Source: Spirochaetaceae bacterium bin103
GTDB taxonomy: Bacteria; Spirochaetota; Spirochaetia; SZUA-6; Bin103
Assembly (NCBI GenBank): GCA_002238925.1
Contig: MPNH01000001.1
Coordinates: 186,001-250,000 of the forward strand
Length of the DNA stretch: 64,000 nucleotides
Direction: 5' to 3'
Part shown: positions 27,961-37,320 of the stretch, piece by piece
Position numbering within the stretch: position 1 is the stretch's first letter
Layout of the letters: every line of letters begins with the position of its first letter
Position numbers and translations under genes: made by a program
The notes under the pieces: model-generated
Told to the model about the DNA's origin: nothing
What the model saw: the letters and a program-made list of their open reading frames with translations, nothing else
Databases searched by the model: none

Positions 27961-29579
27961 ATGAGTGCCACGGCGCTGAACCTGGTGTCGGACTGCGATC
28001 TGCTGGTGGTGGGGGGCGGCGCCGGCGGATTCGCGGCGGCGCTGGCCGGCGCGCGGCTTGGTGCCCGCACCGTGCTGGTGGAGAAGAGCCCTACCCTCGG
28101 CGGCAACGCGGTGCGCTGCGGGGTGAACTGCTGGGAGCCGGGAGCCGGCGGCACCGGCATTCCGTACGACCTGTATCGGCGTCTGCGCGCGCGGCCGGAC
28201 GCGGTCGGCATCTATTCCTTCGGCCGTCACCTGTGCTGGTACGACCCGGAGCACGAGCCCTTCCGCTTCCCCGGTGGCGAGCAGGTGATTGACCGGTCGC
28301 TGCGCTACCTCGATACCCTGCGGCGCTTCGGGTCGCGCGGTCTGCCGCAGGACGAGCGGTTCTGCCGCCGCTACTGGCACGGCGTGCCGTTCGAGCCGCG
28401 GGCCATGCACGATACGATGCGCCGCACGCTGGAGGAGACCGGCGGGTGCCGCGTACAGACCGAGTGTGCGTTCACTTCGGTGGCGGCCGCTGGCGGCATC
28501 GTGCGCGAGGTCGTCCTGGACAACGGCGAGCGGATCAGGGCCGGCACGGTGGTCGACGCCACGGCCGACCTGCACCTGTGCGCCGCCGCCGGATGCGAGC
28601 TCACCAGCGGCCAGGAACCACGTTCCCGCTACGGCGAGCCGGACGCGCCGGAGCGGCCGAGCGGGCGGATCAATGGCGTGTCGCTGATCTACCGCGTGGC
28701 GCACACCGGCCAGCCCGGCGCCGAGCCCCTACCCGCCTCCGTCCCCGCGCGCTGCTGGTGGCGCGGCGCCGGCAGCGCCGGGAGCGGCCGAGGGGGCGGA
28801 TAATGGGCGTGCGCCTGATCTCCCGCGGGGCGCCCACCGGCCACCCGGGCCCCGAGCCCCTACCCGCCTCCGTCCCGGCGCGCTGCTGGTGGCGCGGCGC
28901 CGGCGGCAGTTTTCCGGTCAGCGCGATCACCCAGTACCCGAACGGCGATCTGAACGTGAACATGCTGCCGACGATGGAGGGGGCCGAGTTTCAGCGGCGC
29001 GGCTACGCGGATGCGTACGCCGAGTGCGAGCGCCGCGTGCGGGCGCACTGGCATGACCTGCAGAGCCGGTTCGCGGAGTTCCGCGGCATGCGCCGCACCT
29101 GGGTGGCGCCCGGCCTTGGCGTACGCGAGTCGCGGCGCGTGGTCGGTGAGTACGTGCTGACCGAGCATGATCTGCTCGCCGGGCTGAGCGGCCAGCGGCA
29201 CGACGATATTGTCTGCATCGCCGACCACGCCATGGACACGCACGGCAGCCACGGCCGCCCCTGCGGCGAGTTGAGCGAACCTTACGGGGTACCGTTCCGC
29301 TGCTTGATTCCGCGCGGGTTCCGCAACCTGCTCGTCGCGTGCCGAGGGGCCAGCTTCAGCGCCCTGGCGGCGTCGAGTTGCCGGCTGACCCGCACCATGA
29401 TGCAGCTCGGCCAGGCGGCCGGCACCGCCGCGGCACTGGCGGTGCAACTCGGCCTGCCCGCCGCCGGCGTGCCGGCGAAACCGCTGCGAGCCGCGCTCGC
29501 CCGGCAGCACGTACAACTGTCCCATCCACTGAGCGAAGAGTTGCTGCGCCACCTCTCGGCCGAGTCTGCGCCGGACTGA
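27961..29579 (+). CDS. FAD-dependent oxidoreductase (FAD_oxidored family), frame broken by a 131-bp duplication
   Basis: The N-terminal dinucleotide fold is clear: DLLVVGGGAGGFAAALAGARLG with GGNAVRCGVN, as in FAD-dependent oxidoreductases related to fumarate reductase/succinate dehydrogenase flavoproteins. The first frame stops at 28803 because of a 131-bp imperfect tandem duplication; the second half (YPNGDLNVNMLPTMEG to LRHLSAESAPD) is in another frame and ends at 29579. Without one copy the protein would have about 495 residues. ATG 27961 with GGGAAGAG upstream gives the family start. It is divergent from the sugar transporter, so a role in carbohydrate use is possible. The product is unknown. 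Confidence 0.75.
28650..28905. repeat. Imperfect tandem duplication, 131-bp period, inside the FAD oxidoreductase gene
   Basis: Copy 1 begins at 28650 and copy 2 at 28781. The copies differ at many positions, largely T to G and A to C, with copy 1 reading as the protein-like version (INGVSLIYRVAHTGQ) and copy 2 as a corrupted one (IMGVRLISRGAPTGH). The offset breaks the frame. Confidence 0.9.
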
Positions 29580-29675
29580 CGGCGGTGGGCGTGCCCTGCC
29601 CCGCTGTCCGGCTGGATTGGGGTATTGGGGTTGCTTCCGAGTGACACGGGCGGGCGCATGCGGGATGATGGGCGC

Positions 29676-30944
29676 GTGAACGTAGAACTGGTGGCGATCG
29701 GCTCCGAGCTGCTGCTCGGCCAGATCGTGGACAGCAACTCGGCATGGATGGCGCAGCGGCTGGCCGAGGTAGGCGCCGACCTGTTTCGCAAGACTACCGT
29801 GGGCGACAATCTGGATCGCATGGCCGACGTGCTCGGCGGTGCGCTAGCGAGGGCCGACTGTGTGATTACCGGCGGCGGCCTCGGTCCCACCGAGGACGAC
29901 CTGACCCGGCAGGCGGTGGCGCAGGTGTGCGGGCGCCCCCTGGAGCGCCACGCCGGCGCGCTGCGCGACCTGCGCGAGCGGTTCCAGTCGCGCGGCTTCG
30001 TGCTCACCCCCAACAACGAGAAGCAGGCGCTGCTGCCGCACGGAGCTACCCTGGTGCACAACCCCAACGGCACCGCCCCGGCGTTCATCGTCGAAGGTGA
30101 GCGGGGCACCATCATCAGCCTGCCAGGGGTCCCGTTCGAGATGAAGTGGCTGATGGAGCATGAGGTCGTGCCCTACCTGCGCAAGCGTTGGGGACTGGAG
30201 CAGGTAATCCACCACCGCGTGCTCAAGGTAGGCGAGCTGGGTGAGAGCGCCGTGGACCACCGTATCGGCGCCATCATGACCGCCTCGACCAATCCCAAGG
30301 TGGGGGTGCTGGCACATCCGGGACAGGTCGACGTGCGCATCAGCGCCCGCGCCGGCTCGCAGGAGGCCGCGCGGCGCCTGATCGGGCCGACCGAAGCAGA
30401 GATCCGGGCGGCTCTCGGCGATCACGTGTTCGCGGTCGACGAGGAGACCCTGGAGAGCGTGGTAGCGGCAGCGCTTGCGCGGCGCGGCTGGCAGGTGGCC
30501 AGCTACGAGGACCGCACCGGCGGCACGGTCGCCGCGGCGCTCCGGGAGGCGGCCGAAGAGCGCTTCGTGGAAGGCCGCATTGTCACCGCCGATGCCGCCC
30601 GCATGCGTCTGGCCGAGGCCGCCGGCGAGGCAACGGACGCGTCCGGCGGGGCACTGGCGACGGCCCTGGCGCGTGCCGTGTGCCGGCTCAGCGGCGCCGA
30701 CGTGGCGCTGGCGGTGCACTCCACCGACGCTGCAGCGGCGGGGGCCGCCAGCCAGATGGCGGGCGCCGCGACGATGGCGGGTTCTGCCCAGCCGCAGAAC
30801 CTCGGCCCCGGCAACACCTGGCTGGCGGTTGCCGGGGCGGCGGGAGAGCACAGCCACCACCTGGGCATCGGGGTGCGGGGCCGGGTGGACCGTCGACGGG
30901 CGGCGGTCGCGGCGCTCAGCCTGCTGCGCCGCTCACTTATGTGA
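29676..30944 (+). CDS. cinA: CinA family protein (nicotinamide mononucleotide deamidase/competence-damage protein)
   Basis: The N-terminal MoaB/MogA-like domain has VAIGSELLLGQIVDSN (about 5-20) and ITGGGLGPTEDDLTR (about 65-79), with LPGVPFEMKWL around 150. A C-terminal CinA domain (about 260-415) includes the region around TGGTVAAALRE. Full-length CinA recycles pyridine nucleotides (NMN deamidation) and hydrolyses ADP-ribose. GTG 29676 gives the conserved N-terminus; ATG 29658 in the same frame is an alternative. Residue identities in the deamidase site, such as the usual TGG motif, are only partly conserved, so activity is not certain. Confidence 0.87.
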   Translation: MNVELVAIGSELLLGQIVDSNSAWMAQRLAEVGADLFRKTTVGDNLDRMADVLGGALARADCVITGGGLGPTEDDLTRQAVAQVCGRPLERHAGALRDLRERFQSRGFVLTPNNEKQALLPHGATLVHNPNGTAPAFIVEGERGTIISLPGVPFEMKWLMEHEVVPYLRKRWGLEQVIHHRVLKVGELGESAVDHRIGAIMTASTNPKVGVLAHPGQVDVRISARAGSQEAARRLIGPTEAEIRAALGDHVFAVDEETLESVVAAALARRGWQVASYEDRTGGTVAAALREAAEERFVEGRIVTADAARMRLAEAAGEATDASGGALATALARAVCRLSGADVALAVHSTDAAAAGAASQMAGAATMAGSAQPQNLGPGNTWLAVAGAAGEHSHHLGIGVRGRVDRRRAAVAALSLLRRSLM

Positions 30945-30965
30945 GCCGCTCACTCCTGTGAGCCG
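30928..30965. repeat. 17-bp direct repeat with small hairpins at the cinA 3' end
   Basis: Two copies of GCCGCTCACTNNTGTGA follow each other and span the cinA stop codon. Each contains CTCAC...GTGAG, so two small hairpins can form. There is no U-tract, so a terminator role is uncertain. Confidence 0.65.
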
Positions 30966-31029
30966 AATGATCGGTCAATGCAGCCGACGCGGCGGTAGCG
31001 CCCGCCGGTCGTGCTAACATGGGCGCGCG

Positions 31030-31851
31030 ATGACCACTTCCAGCACGACTCGGTCCGGGCCGTTGAGCGGCGCGGAGATCGCGGCCTACCGGCAGGACGG
31101 CATCGTGGTACCGCGCCACGCACTGCCGGCCACCGAAATCGACCGACTGCGCGCCGCGCTTGAGCGCCTGATCGCCGACAACCCCGGCGTCCGTCCCGAG
31201 AAGCTGGTGAGCCCGCACGTCGAGCGGAGCGCGGAAGGCGTCAAGGGCAACCGGGTGTTCCTGGAGATCGCCCACCACGATGCCGTGCTCGACGCGGTGG
31301 AGCAGCTCATCGGCCCCGACATCATCCTGTGGGGCTGCCAGGTGTTTGCCAAGCCGGGCGGCGACGGCATGGAGGTGCCGTGGCACCAGGACGGTCAGTA
31401 CTGGCCGATCCGGCCGCTGGCCACCTGCACGGTGTGGATTGCCATCGATGCCAGCACCATCGACAACGGGTGCCTGCGCGTGATTCCCGGCTCCCATCTC
31501 CGCCACGAGTTGCGCAGCCATCACCGCAGCGACCGTACCGACGTGGTGCTCGATCAGGAACTCGACGCGGATGCGTTCGACGAGTCGACCGCGCGCGACG
31601 TGGAGCTGCAACCAGGCGAGATGTCCCTGCACGACGTGTACCTGATGCACGGTTCGCGCGCCAACACCTCGCCGCGGCGCCGGGCCGGCCTGGCACTGCG
31701 CTACATGCCGGCGACCTCGCATTTCGACCGCACGATGTTCCGCCCCGGCGAGTCCACTTCCACCTACCTGGTGGACTTTACGCGCCGTCCCATCTGGCTG
31801 GTGCGCGGTGTCGACCAGACCGGCAAGAACGACATCCGCATTGGCCATTGA
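31030..31851 (+). CDS. PhyH-family dioxygenase, 273 aa
   Basis: A putative Fe(II)/2-oxoglutarate oxygenase with WHQD at about 118-121, distal His207 in YLMHGSRAN and Arg217/218 in SPRRRAG. It most resembles PhyH proteins found with carbohydrate genes. GH32 and sugar isomerase genes follow on the same strand, 73 bases and further on. The substrate is unknown. Confidence 0.88.
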   Translation: MTTSSTTRSGPLSGAEIAAYRQDGIVVPRHALPATEIDRLRAALERLIADNPGVRPEKLVSPHVERSAEGVKGNRVFLEIAHHDAVLDAVEQLIGPDIILWGCQVFAKPGGDGMEVPWHQDGQYWPIRPLATCTVWIAIDASTIDNGCLRVIPGSHLRHELRSHHRSDRTDVVLDQELDADAFDESTARDVELQPGEMSLHDVYLMHGSRANTSPRRRAGLALRYMPATSHFDRTMFRPGESTSTYLVDFTRRPIWLVRGVDQTGKNDIRIGH

Positions 31852-31924
31852 GGCGGGTTTTTCAACTGGCGGCGCTGATTGGGCCTGCTGCGCCGGGGAC
31901 GTTGCGTTACAATCGGTGCCCGAG

Positions 31925-33658
31925 ATGATTACCTCCCGGCAACTCGCGGTACGGCACCGCTATCTCCACGTACCGGTACGTTACGATGCCCGCGCCGGAT
32001 TGATGCGCGTGTCCGCGGATGGCGCGCAGATACTCAAGTTCGCCGCCAAGGTGACTGCCGGGCCCGCCGACTACGTGACGTTCGCCGACTTGGCAACTTG
32101 CCAGGGGCAGACTATCGAAGTCTCCTTCGACAGCGGCGCGGATCCGGGCGTCCCGCTGGACGGATTGGCGCTCGCCGACACGCTGCCCGATGCCGATAGC
32201 ATCTACCGGGAGCGTTACCGCCCGCAGTTTCACTTCTCATCGCGGCGCGGCTTCATCAACGACCCCAACGGGCTGGTGTACTTTGCTGGCGAATACCACC
32301 TGTTCTACCAGCATCAGCCGTTCGGCACCGACATCGGCCACGATCTGAAGTTCTGGGGACACGCGGTGAGCCGCGACCTGGTGCACTGGGAAGAGCTGCC
32401 GGCGGCCCTCGCGCCCGATGAGCACGGCGCCATGTACTCAGGGTCGGCGGTCGTGGACTGGCACAACACCAGCGGCCTGCAAAGCGGAAACGATCCTGCG
32501 CTGGTGGCGCTGTACACCGCCGACGGTCGCTCTGCCGACGAGGAGCGGCCGTTCACCCAATGCCTGGCATACAGCAACGACCGCGGACGCACTTGGTGCA
32601 AGCATCCCGACAACCCGGTGCTGCCCCACATCGCCGGCCTCAATCGCGACCCGCGCGTGTTCTGGCACCAGCCGCACGGCTGCTGGGTAATGGTGCTGTA
32701 CCTTGATGGCGACCAGTTTGCCATATTCACCTCCCCCAACCTGCGCGATTGGACCCGGCGCAACGAGGTGCGTCTCCCCACTCACAGTTGTCCCGACCTG
32801 TTTCAGCTCGCGGTGGACGGCAATCCGGACGATCTGCGCTGGGTGCTGTGGGCGGCGGATACCCGCTACCTCGTGGGCAGCTTCGACGGCGAACGTTTCG
32901 TCGCTGATGCATTGCACGTGGGGGGTGTGGAACTGCGCCAACAGCCGCGCGGCACCGCCTACGCCGCCCAGACCTGGAGTGACGTCCCGGCAGACGACGG
33001 GCGCGTGCTGCAGATCGCCTGGCTGCGTACCACGCCGCCCGGCATGCCGTTCACGCATTGCATGACGCTGCCTTGCGAGTTGGCCCTGCGCAGCACTCCA
33101 GGCGGCGTGCGCCTGTGCTCGTCGCCGGCGCGCGAGCTGCAGACGCTGCGCCGGGAACACCGCCGCTGGCGCGGCCTGGTGCTTGATCCGGATGCGGTTC
33201 CGCCGCCGGCAGCGCCGTTCTCCGGCGTGCCGGCGCGCTATGGCGACTGGGGCATCCATCCACTGGCGCGCATCCAGGACACCGCCGAGGTGATGATCGA
33301 AATCGCGCCCGGCGGCGCGGATTGCGTGGCGGTGGTGCTGCGCGGTATCTGGATCGTCTATGATGCCAGAGCGCACCGGCTGTCGTGTGCCGTCGGGCGG
33401 CTCGGTTCTGCCGATACATCCGAGGTGGCGATCGACTTGGAGCGTGGACTGCTCTGTCTTCATATCCTGCTGGACCGCGCTTCCATCGAGGTGTTCGGCG
33501 CCGGCGGCGCAGCGGTGGTCCCGCTCGGCGTGGTGCCGGCGGATGATGCACACGAGTTGGCGGTGGCCGCACGAGGCGGCTGCGCGCGGGTGCGCTGCCT
33601 CGACCTGTGGCGCCTGGCGTCGATCTGGAACAAAGAATCTGGAACAAGGAGTGACTGA
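31925..33658 (+). CDS. GH32-family glycoside hydrolase-like protein lacking the usual acid/base Glu, 577 aa
   Basis: A five-bladed propeller of the invertase/levanase family followed by a beta-sandwich. The nucleophile motif NDPNG (Asp113) and the transition-state motif RDP (Asp242) are intact. The third motif, normally ECP with the catalytic acid/base Glu, reads SCPDLF here (Ser288), so ordinary hydrolysis may be lost or altered. About 100 extra N-terminal residues precede the catalytic domain, and no signal peptide is visible. ATG 31925 is chosen as the start. The sugar isomerase gene follows after 3 bases, so the pair is co-transcribed. It may act on fructans or be a sugar-binding relic. 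Confidence 0.85.
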   Translation: MITSRQLAVRHRYLHVPVRYDARAGLMRVSADGAQILKFAAKVTAGPADYVTFADLATCQGQTIEVSFDSGADPGVPLDGLALADTLPDADSIYRERYRPQFHFSSRRGFINDPNGLVYFAGEYHLFYQHQPFGTDIGHDLKFWGHAVSRDLVHWEELPAALAPDEHGAMYSGSAVVDWHNTSGLQSGNDPALVALYTADGRSADEERPFTQCLAYSNDRGRTWCKHPDNPVLPHIAGLNRDPRVFWHQPHGCWVMVLYLDGDQFAIFTSPNLRDWTRRNEVRLPTHSCPDLFQLAVDGNPDDLRWVLWAADTRYLVGSFDGERFVADALHVGGVELRQQPRGTAYAAQTWSDVPADDGRVLQIAWLRTTPPGMPFTHCMTLPCELALRSTPGGVRLCSSPARELQTLRREHRRWRGLVLDPDAVPPPAAPFSGVPARYGDWGIHPLARIQDTAEVMIEIAPGGADCVAVVLRGIWIVYDARAHRLSCAVGRLGSADTSEVAIDLERGLLCLHILLDRASIEVFGAGGAAVVPLGVVPADDAHELAVAARGGCARVRCLDLWRLASIWNKESGTRSD

Positions 33659-33661
33659 GCG

Positions 33662-34575
33662 ATGGTGAAGGAATTGAAAGCCGGAGCGCAGCTTTATACA
33701 GTGCGCGACTATACCCAAACCGCGAAAGGCGTGGCGGAGTCGATGCGCAAGGTAGCCGAGATGGGCTATCGCGCCGTGCAGGTGTCCGCGTTCGGTCCCA
33801 TCGCGCCGCAGGAGGTGGCACGGATAGCCGGCGACCACGGCCTGGAGATCGTAGCCACCCACTTTGGCTGGGACGAGTTCCGCGACAACCTCGCACACTT
33901 GATCGAGGTTCACCAGATGTGGGGTTGCCGGCACGCGGCGATCGGCGGCCTGCCCAAGGAGTACTTCCGGGCCGGCGGAGCGGCACAGTTTGCCGGTGAA
34001 CTGGGGCCGATCGCGAACCGGCTGGCGGCGGCCGGCGTCGACTTCTCCTACCACAACCACAGCCACGAACTGGTCCGCTATGGGGCAACCACCTGGTTGC
34101 ACCAGGTGTACGAGGCGGCGCCGCCGGAGCATCTCAACGCGGAATTGGACGTGTATTGGCTGGCCGCCGGCGGCGCCGATCCGGCGCAATGGATCAGCGA
34201 CCTTGGCGCGCGCCAGCCGGTTATCCACTTCAAGGACATGGTGGTGCTTCCGGACCGCACGCAACGGTTCACCCCGGTCGGCGCCGGCAATCTGAACTGG
34301 CCGCGCATTGTGGCGGCGAGCCGGCGCAATGGATCGCCGACCTGGCGCGCCGCCAGCCGGTTATCCACTTCAAGGACATGGTGGTGCTTCCGGACCGCCC
34401 GCAACGGTTCGCCCCGGTCGGCGCCGGCAATCTGAACTGGCCGCGCATTGTGGCGGCGAGCCGCGGCGTCGGCGTGGAATGGGCGCTGGTGGAGCAGGAC
34501 CAGACCTACGGCGCCGACCCGTTCGCGGAACTCGCGGCGAGCCTGCGCTTTCTGCAGGGGATGGGCATAAGTTAG
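33662..34575 (+). CDS. Sugar phosphate isomerase/epimerase (xylose isomerase-like TIM barrel), disrupted by a 140-bp duplication
   Basis: An AP endonuclease 2-type TIM barrel of the inosose dehydratase/IolE and sugar isomerase/epimerase family. It opens ELKAGAQLYTVRDYTQTAKG; metal-ligand regions are ELDVYWLAAGG (about 160), PVIHFKDM (about 185) and WALVEQDQTYG near the end. A 140-bp tandem duplication at 34181-34460 shifts the frame: the first frame ends at 34435, while the correct C-terminus (VEWALVEQDQTYGADPFAEL) ends at 34575. Restored length is about 257 residues. It follows the GH32 gene and precedes the VOC gene by 4 bases, in one operon. Confidence 0.78.
34181..34460. repeat. Imperfect tandem duplication, 2 x 140 bp, inside the isomerase gene
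   Basis: Copy 1 is 34181-34320 and copy 2 is 34321-34460. They are nearly identical apart from small changes near GGATC and two A changes. The 140-bp offset breaks the reading frame. Confidence 0.93.
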
Positions 34576-34579
34576 ACGG

Positions 34580-35346
34580 ATGCGACGGATGCGGGCGGCC
34601 ATTGACCACCTGGTGTACGGCGTACCGGAGTTGACGGCGGGGGTTGCACGGCTGGCAGACCTGCTCGGCGTCACCGCCGCCCCCGGCGGCAGCCACGAAG
34701 GACGCGGTAGCCACAACGCGCTACTTTCGCTCGGCGACGGCGCCTACCTCGAAATCATCGCTCCCGATCCGGCACAGCCGAAGCCTCCCGGGCCGCGTCC
34801 GTTCGGCCTCGACTCGCTCACCGAGCCGCGTATGGTCACCTTCGCCGTGCATGCGGAACGCAGCGGCGGGGCGGAGCCGGAGGCGGCGGCGGGCCGGCTG
34901 CAACGCTGGCGTGCGCACGCCGTGTGGCCTGGGGACGGCCCGGGGCCGGGGGGTGGCGGGAGGCGGCGCGCCGCCGGCGGGCGCGCGGCCGTCTGCAACG
35001 CTGGCGTGCGCACGCGGGGTCGCATGGCTACGCCCCGGGCCCGGTGGCTGCCGGAAGCCGCCGCCGCCCCGACGGCTCGCTGCTGGTCTGGCACCTATGC
35101 CAGCACCAGGTGCTGCCGTTCGACGGGTTGGTGCCGTTCCTGATCGACTGGGGCGCGGCCGGTTCGCCGGCCTCCTCGACCCCGCCGGGCTGCCGGCTGC
35201 TCGCCGTGGAGGTGTGCTCGCGACAGCCGGAGCCGGTTGCCGCCGCGCTGCGTGCGCTCGGGGTTGCGGCACCGGTGCGCCACGACGATCGGCCCGGCCT
35301 GCGGGCCACGCTGGCCACGCCGCGCGGTACCGTCGAGTTGCACTGA
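34580..35346 (+). CDS. VOC/glyoxalase-like domain protein, disrupted by a 95-bp duplication
   Basis: The N-terminal half, AAIDHLVYGVPELTAGVARL with GSHNALLSLGDGAYLEIIAP, is typical of glyoxalase-like proteins of the vicinal oxygen chelate fold: His and Glu are potential metal ligands. A 95-bp imperfect duplication at 34886-35075 then breaks the frame (first frame ends 35143). The real C-terminal half, GSLLVWHLCQHQVLPFDGLV to RGTVELH, ends at 35346. About 223 residues would be encoded without one copy. It is last in the GH32-isomerase-VOC gene run. The reaction is unknown. Confidence 0.7.
34886..35075. repeat. Degraded tandem duplication, 95-bp period, inside the VOC gene
   Basis: The 22-base core TGCAACGCTGGCGTGCGCAC is identical at 34899 and 34994. 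Beyond it the copies diverge, with copy 1 strongly enriched in G. The 95-bp offset breaks the frame. Confidence 0.8.
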
Positions 35347-35430
35347 CCCGGCGGCGGCGCGCGACCTGCGCCCTGTGCCCTGCGTACGCGCCGCGCCCGA
35401 CTCGGACCGCTACGCGCGACCCGAGCGGCG

Positions 35431-36570
35431 CTACAACGGCGCGGACCCGGGAGCCAGGTGGTCGTTGACGACAGACTCGTTCAACTCCACGCCGAGACCG
35501 GGCCCTTGCGGCACCACGAATCGGCCACCGGCGATCAGCGGCTCCGGGCTGCGCACCAGGTCCCAGCGCCACGCCACCTGGTCGGAATGATACGGCAGTT
35601 CCATGCTGTTCAGGTTGCGCACCGCGGCGCACACGTGCGAGCTCGCCACCAGGCCCAGCGGCGAGGTGATGTTGTGGGCTGCAAACGGCAGGTAATACAG
35701 GTCGGCAAGGTCGGAGATCTTCTTCGCCTCCGCCATGCCGCCGGTGGCGGCGACGTCCACGTGCACGAGGTCGCACGCCTGCTGTTCGATCAGGTCGCGG
35801 AATCCGTCGCGGCGGTAGCGCCACTCCCCGGTGCAGATCGGGATCGGCGTACTGCGCGTCACCTTGGCGAGAGCGGCCGTGTTCTCCGGTGGCACCGGAT
35901 CTTCCAGAAACATGAGCCGGAACGGAGCCAGACGTTCGGCGAGCAGCAGCACGTCGCGCACCTGGTAAATGCCGTGACAATCGATTGCCAGGTCGACGTG
36001 CTCTCCGGCCCCCGCGCGCGCGGCCGCCACCAGTTCCGTCATGAACTCCAGTTCCGCCCGGCTCAGGCCGCGCGCCAACAGGTCATGACTCAGTTCATCG
36101 GCGGAGTGGTCGATGTCAAACTTGATGGCATCGAATCCCTCGTTGGCCGCTTCACGCGCCCGTTCCCGCCAACTCGACGGCGTGTTTTCCATTCCGATTC
36201 CGCGCCCGACATCGGCGTACAGTCGAACTCGATCACGGTACGCGCCGCCGAGCAGCCGGAAGGCAGGCACACCGAGCGCCTTTCCGGCCAGATCCCACAG
36301 TGCGGTTTCGACACCGCCAATCGCCCCGACCAGCATACCACCGGACGAATCGCCGGTGTTCGATGTCAGCATCCGTTGCACGAGAGGCTCCACGTTGCGC
36401 GCGTCCGCACCTACCAACAGTGGCGCCAAGCGGCGCTCGATCAGCTCGCAGATACCTACTCCGGGATGCGCTTCTCCGGTTCCGGAGATTCCGGTATCGG
36501 TCTCCAGCCGCACATAGTTCCAGGTCTTGGTGCCCGCTACCGCAACCGTGTTCAGTGACGTAATGGTCAT
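35431..36570 (-). CDS. Mandelate racemase/muconate lactonizing enzyme family dehydratase, 379 aa
   Basis: An enolase-superfamily enzyme. The N-terminal capping domain ends near residue 110. The barrel has the Lys motif IKFDIDH (about 160), metal ligands Asp in LAIDCHG (about 207), Glu in MFLEDPV (about 233) and Glu in CTGEWRYR (about 258), and the general-base His in FAAHNITSP (about 310). This arrangement fits acid-sugar dehydratases of the galactonate or mannonate type. ATG 36570 gives MTITSLNTV; the frame continues upstream to 36738 without homology. No strong ribosome site is seen. Sugar-acid catabolism agrees with the nearby isomerase genes on the other strand. Confidence 0.88.
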   Translation of the reverse strand: MTITSLNTVAVAGTKTWNYVRLETDTGISGTGEAHPGVGICELIERRLAPLLVGADARNVEPLVQRMLTSNTGDSSGGMLVGAIGGVETALWDLAGKALGVPAFRLLGGAYRDRVRLYADVGRGIGMENTPSSWRERAREAANEGFDAIKFDIDHSADELSHDLLARGLSRAELEFMTELVAAARAGAGEHVDLAIDCHGIYQVRDVLLLAERLAPFRLMFLEDPVPPENTAALAKVTRSTPIPICTGEWRYRRDGFRDLIEQQACDLVHVDVAATGGMAEAKKISDLADLYYLPFAAHNITSPLGLVASSHVCAAVRNLNSMELPYHSDQVAWRWDLVRSPEPLIAGGRFVVPQGPGLGVELNESVVNDHLAPGSAPL

Positions 36571-36829
36571 GAAGGCGTTATATCGCAGCGTGCGTATCGG
36601 CGCAATATTGACATGCGTTTTGGCGCGACAAGGGCTCTTGACGGATGCCCCAATTGACGACAATGGTATGGAAAATCTTGCGTTCACGTAGGAATCGCGG
36701 GACAACGACGGACCCGTAGCCGCACTTGACCCGCGCAAACCCGGAAACGCATTATTCGGTTACCGATCGCTTCGGCGAGGTATAACATGAGGGTGTGCGC
36801 AAGCAACCCAAAACAGATAGGAGGGCATC

Positions 36830-37087
36830 ATGCCAAGATTCTCAATTCGTCAGCCGACAGAAGTCAAGGAGAAAGGCGTAACCAAGGCGCTTGTCGAGAA
36901 GTACGAGAAGTACATTGGTCGCATCGAGGGAGCCGCGGTCGGCCAGTTGACGTTCCGCGAGTCCGAGGACATCAATCAGGCCCGCGAAGCGCTGCGGGCT
37001 GCCGCCGACAAACAGGGTGTAGACCTGATCATTCGGCGGCCGCGCGGCGTCGACAACCGACTCGAGTTCCGCCGCCGCACCGGCTGA
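36830..37087 (+). CDS. Small conserved hypothetical protein, 85 aa
   Basis: A basic, lysine-rich 85-residue protein with an excellent ribosome site (AGGAGG, 5 bases before ATG). Residues 13-30 (EKGVTKALVEKYEKYIG) form a helix and the end IIRRPRGVDNRLEFRRRTG is strongly basic, which suggests nucleic acid or ribosome binding. I do not recognise a family. It stands alone between the dehydratase and the ABC operon. A possible -10 (TATAAC) is at 36781-36786. Confidence 0.65.
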   Translation: MPRFSIRQPTEVKEKGVTKALVEKYEKYIGRIEGAAVGQLTFRESEDINQAREALRAAADKQGVDLIIRRPRGVDNRLEFRRRTG

Positions 37088-37127
37088 TCAGCCGGTACAC
37101 GGCCGCGGCCAACCAGCAACGGTTGCG

Positions 37128-37162
37128 GGCCGGACGCCCGGTATGTGTGCCGGGCGTCGGCC
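37128..37162. terminator. Strong stem-loop after the 85-aa gene, possible terminator
   Basis: GGCCGGACGCCCGG and CCGGGCGTCGGCC pair with one bulge around an 8-base loop TATGTGTG. No U-tract follows on either strand, so termination is uncertain. Confidence 0.4.
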
Positions 37163-37320
37163 GCGGTCGTGCCCGTCCTTACCCCGACCACACACCGGCG
37201 TATAAGCTTGTTGCCCGGCCGCGACTCCTTGCGTAAGCTAGGCATGCGTGCACTGCCGCAGCGGCCCTCCGGAGTTCGTGTGCGGCGATAGCGGCTCCAC
37301 CGGTCACGCAGGGAGGCCCC

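Noticed and set aside
32438-34264. A 608-codon minus-strand frame across the GH32 and isomerase genes
   Set aside because: It spans two genes in antisense and has no protein-like motifs.
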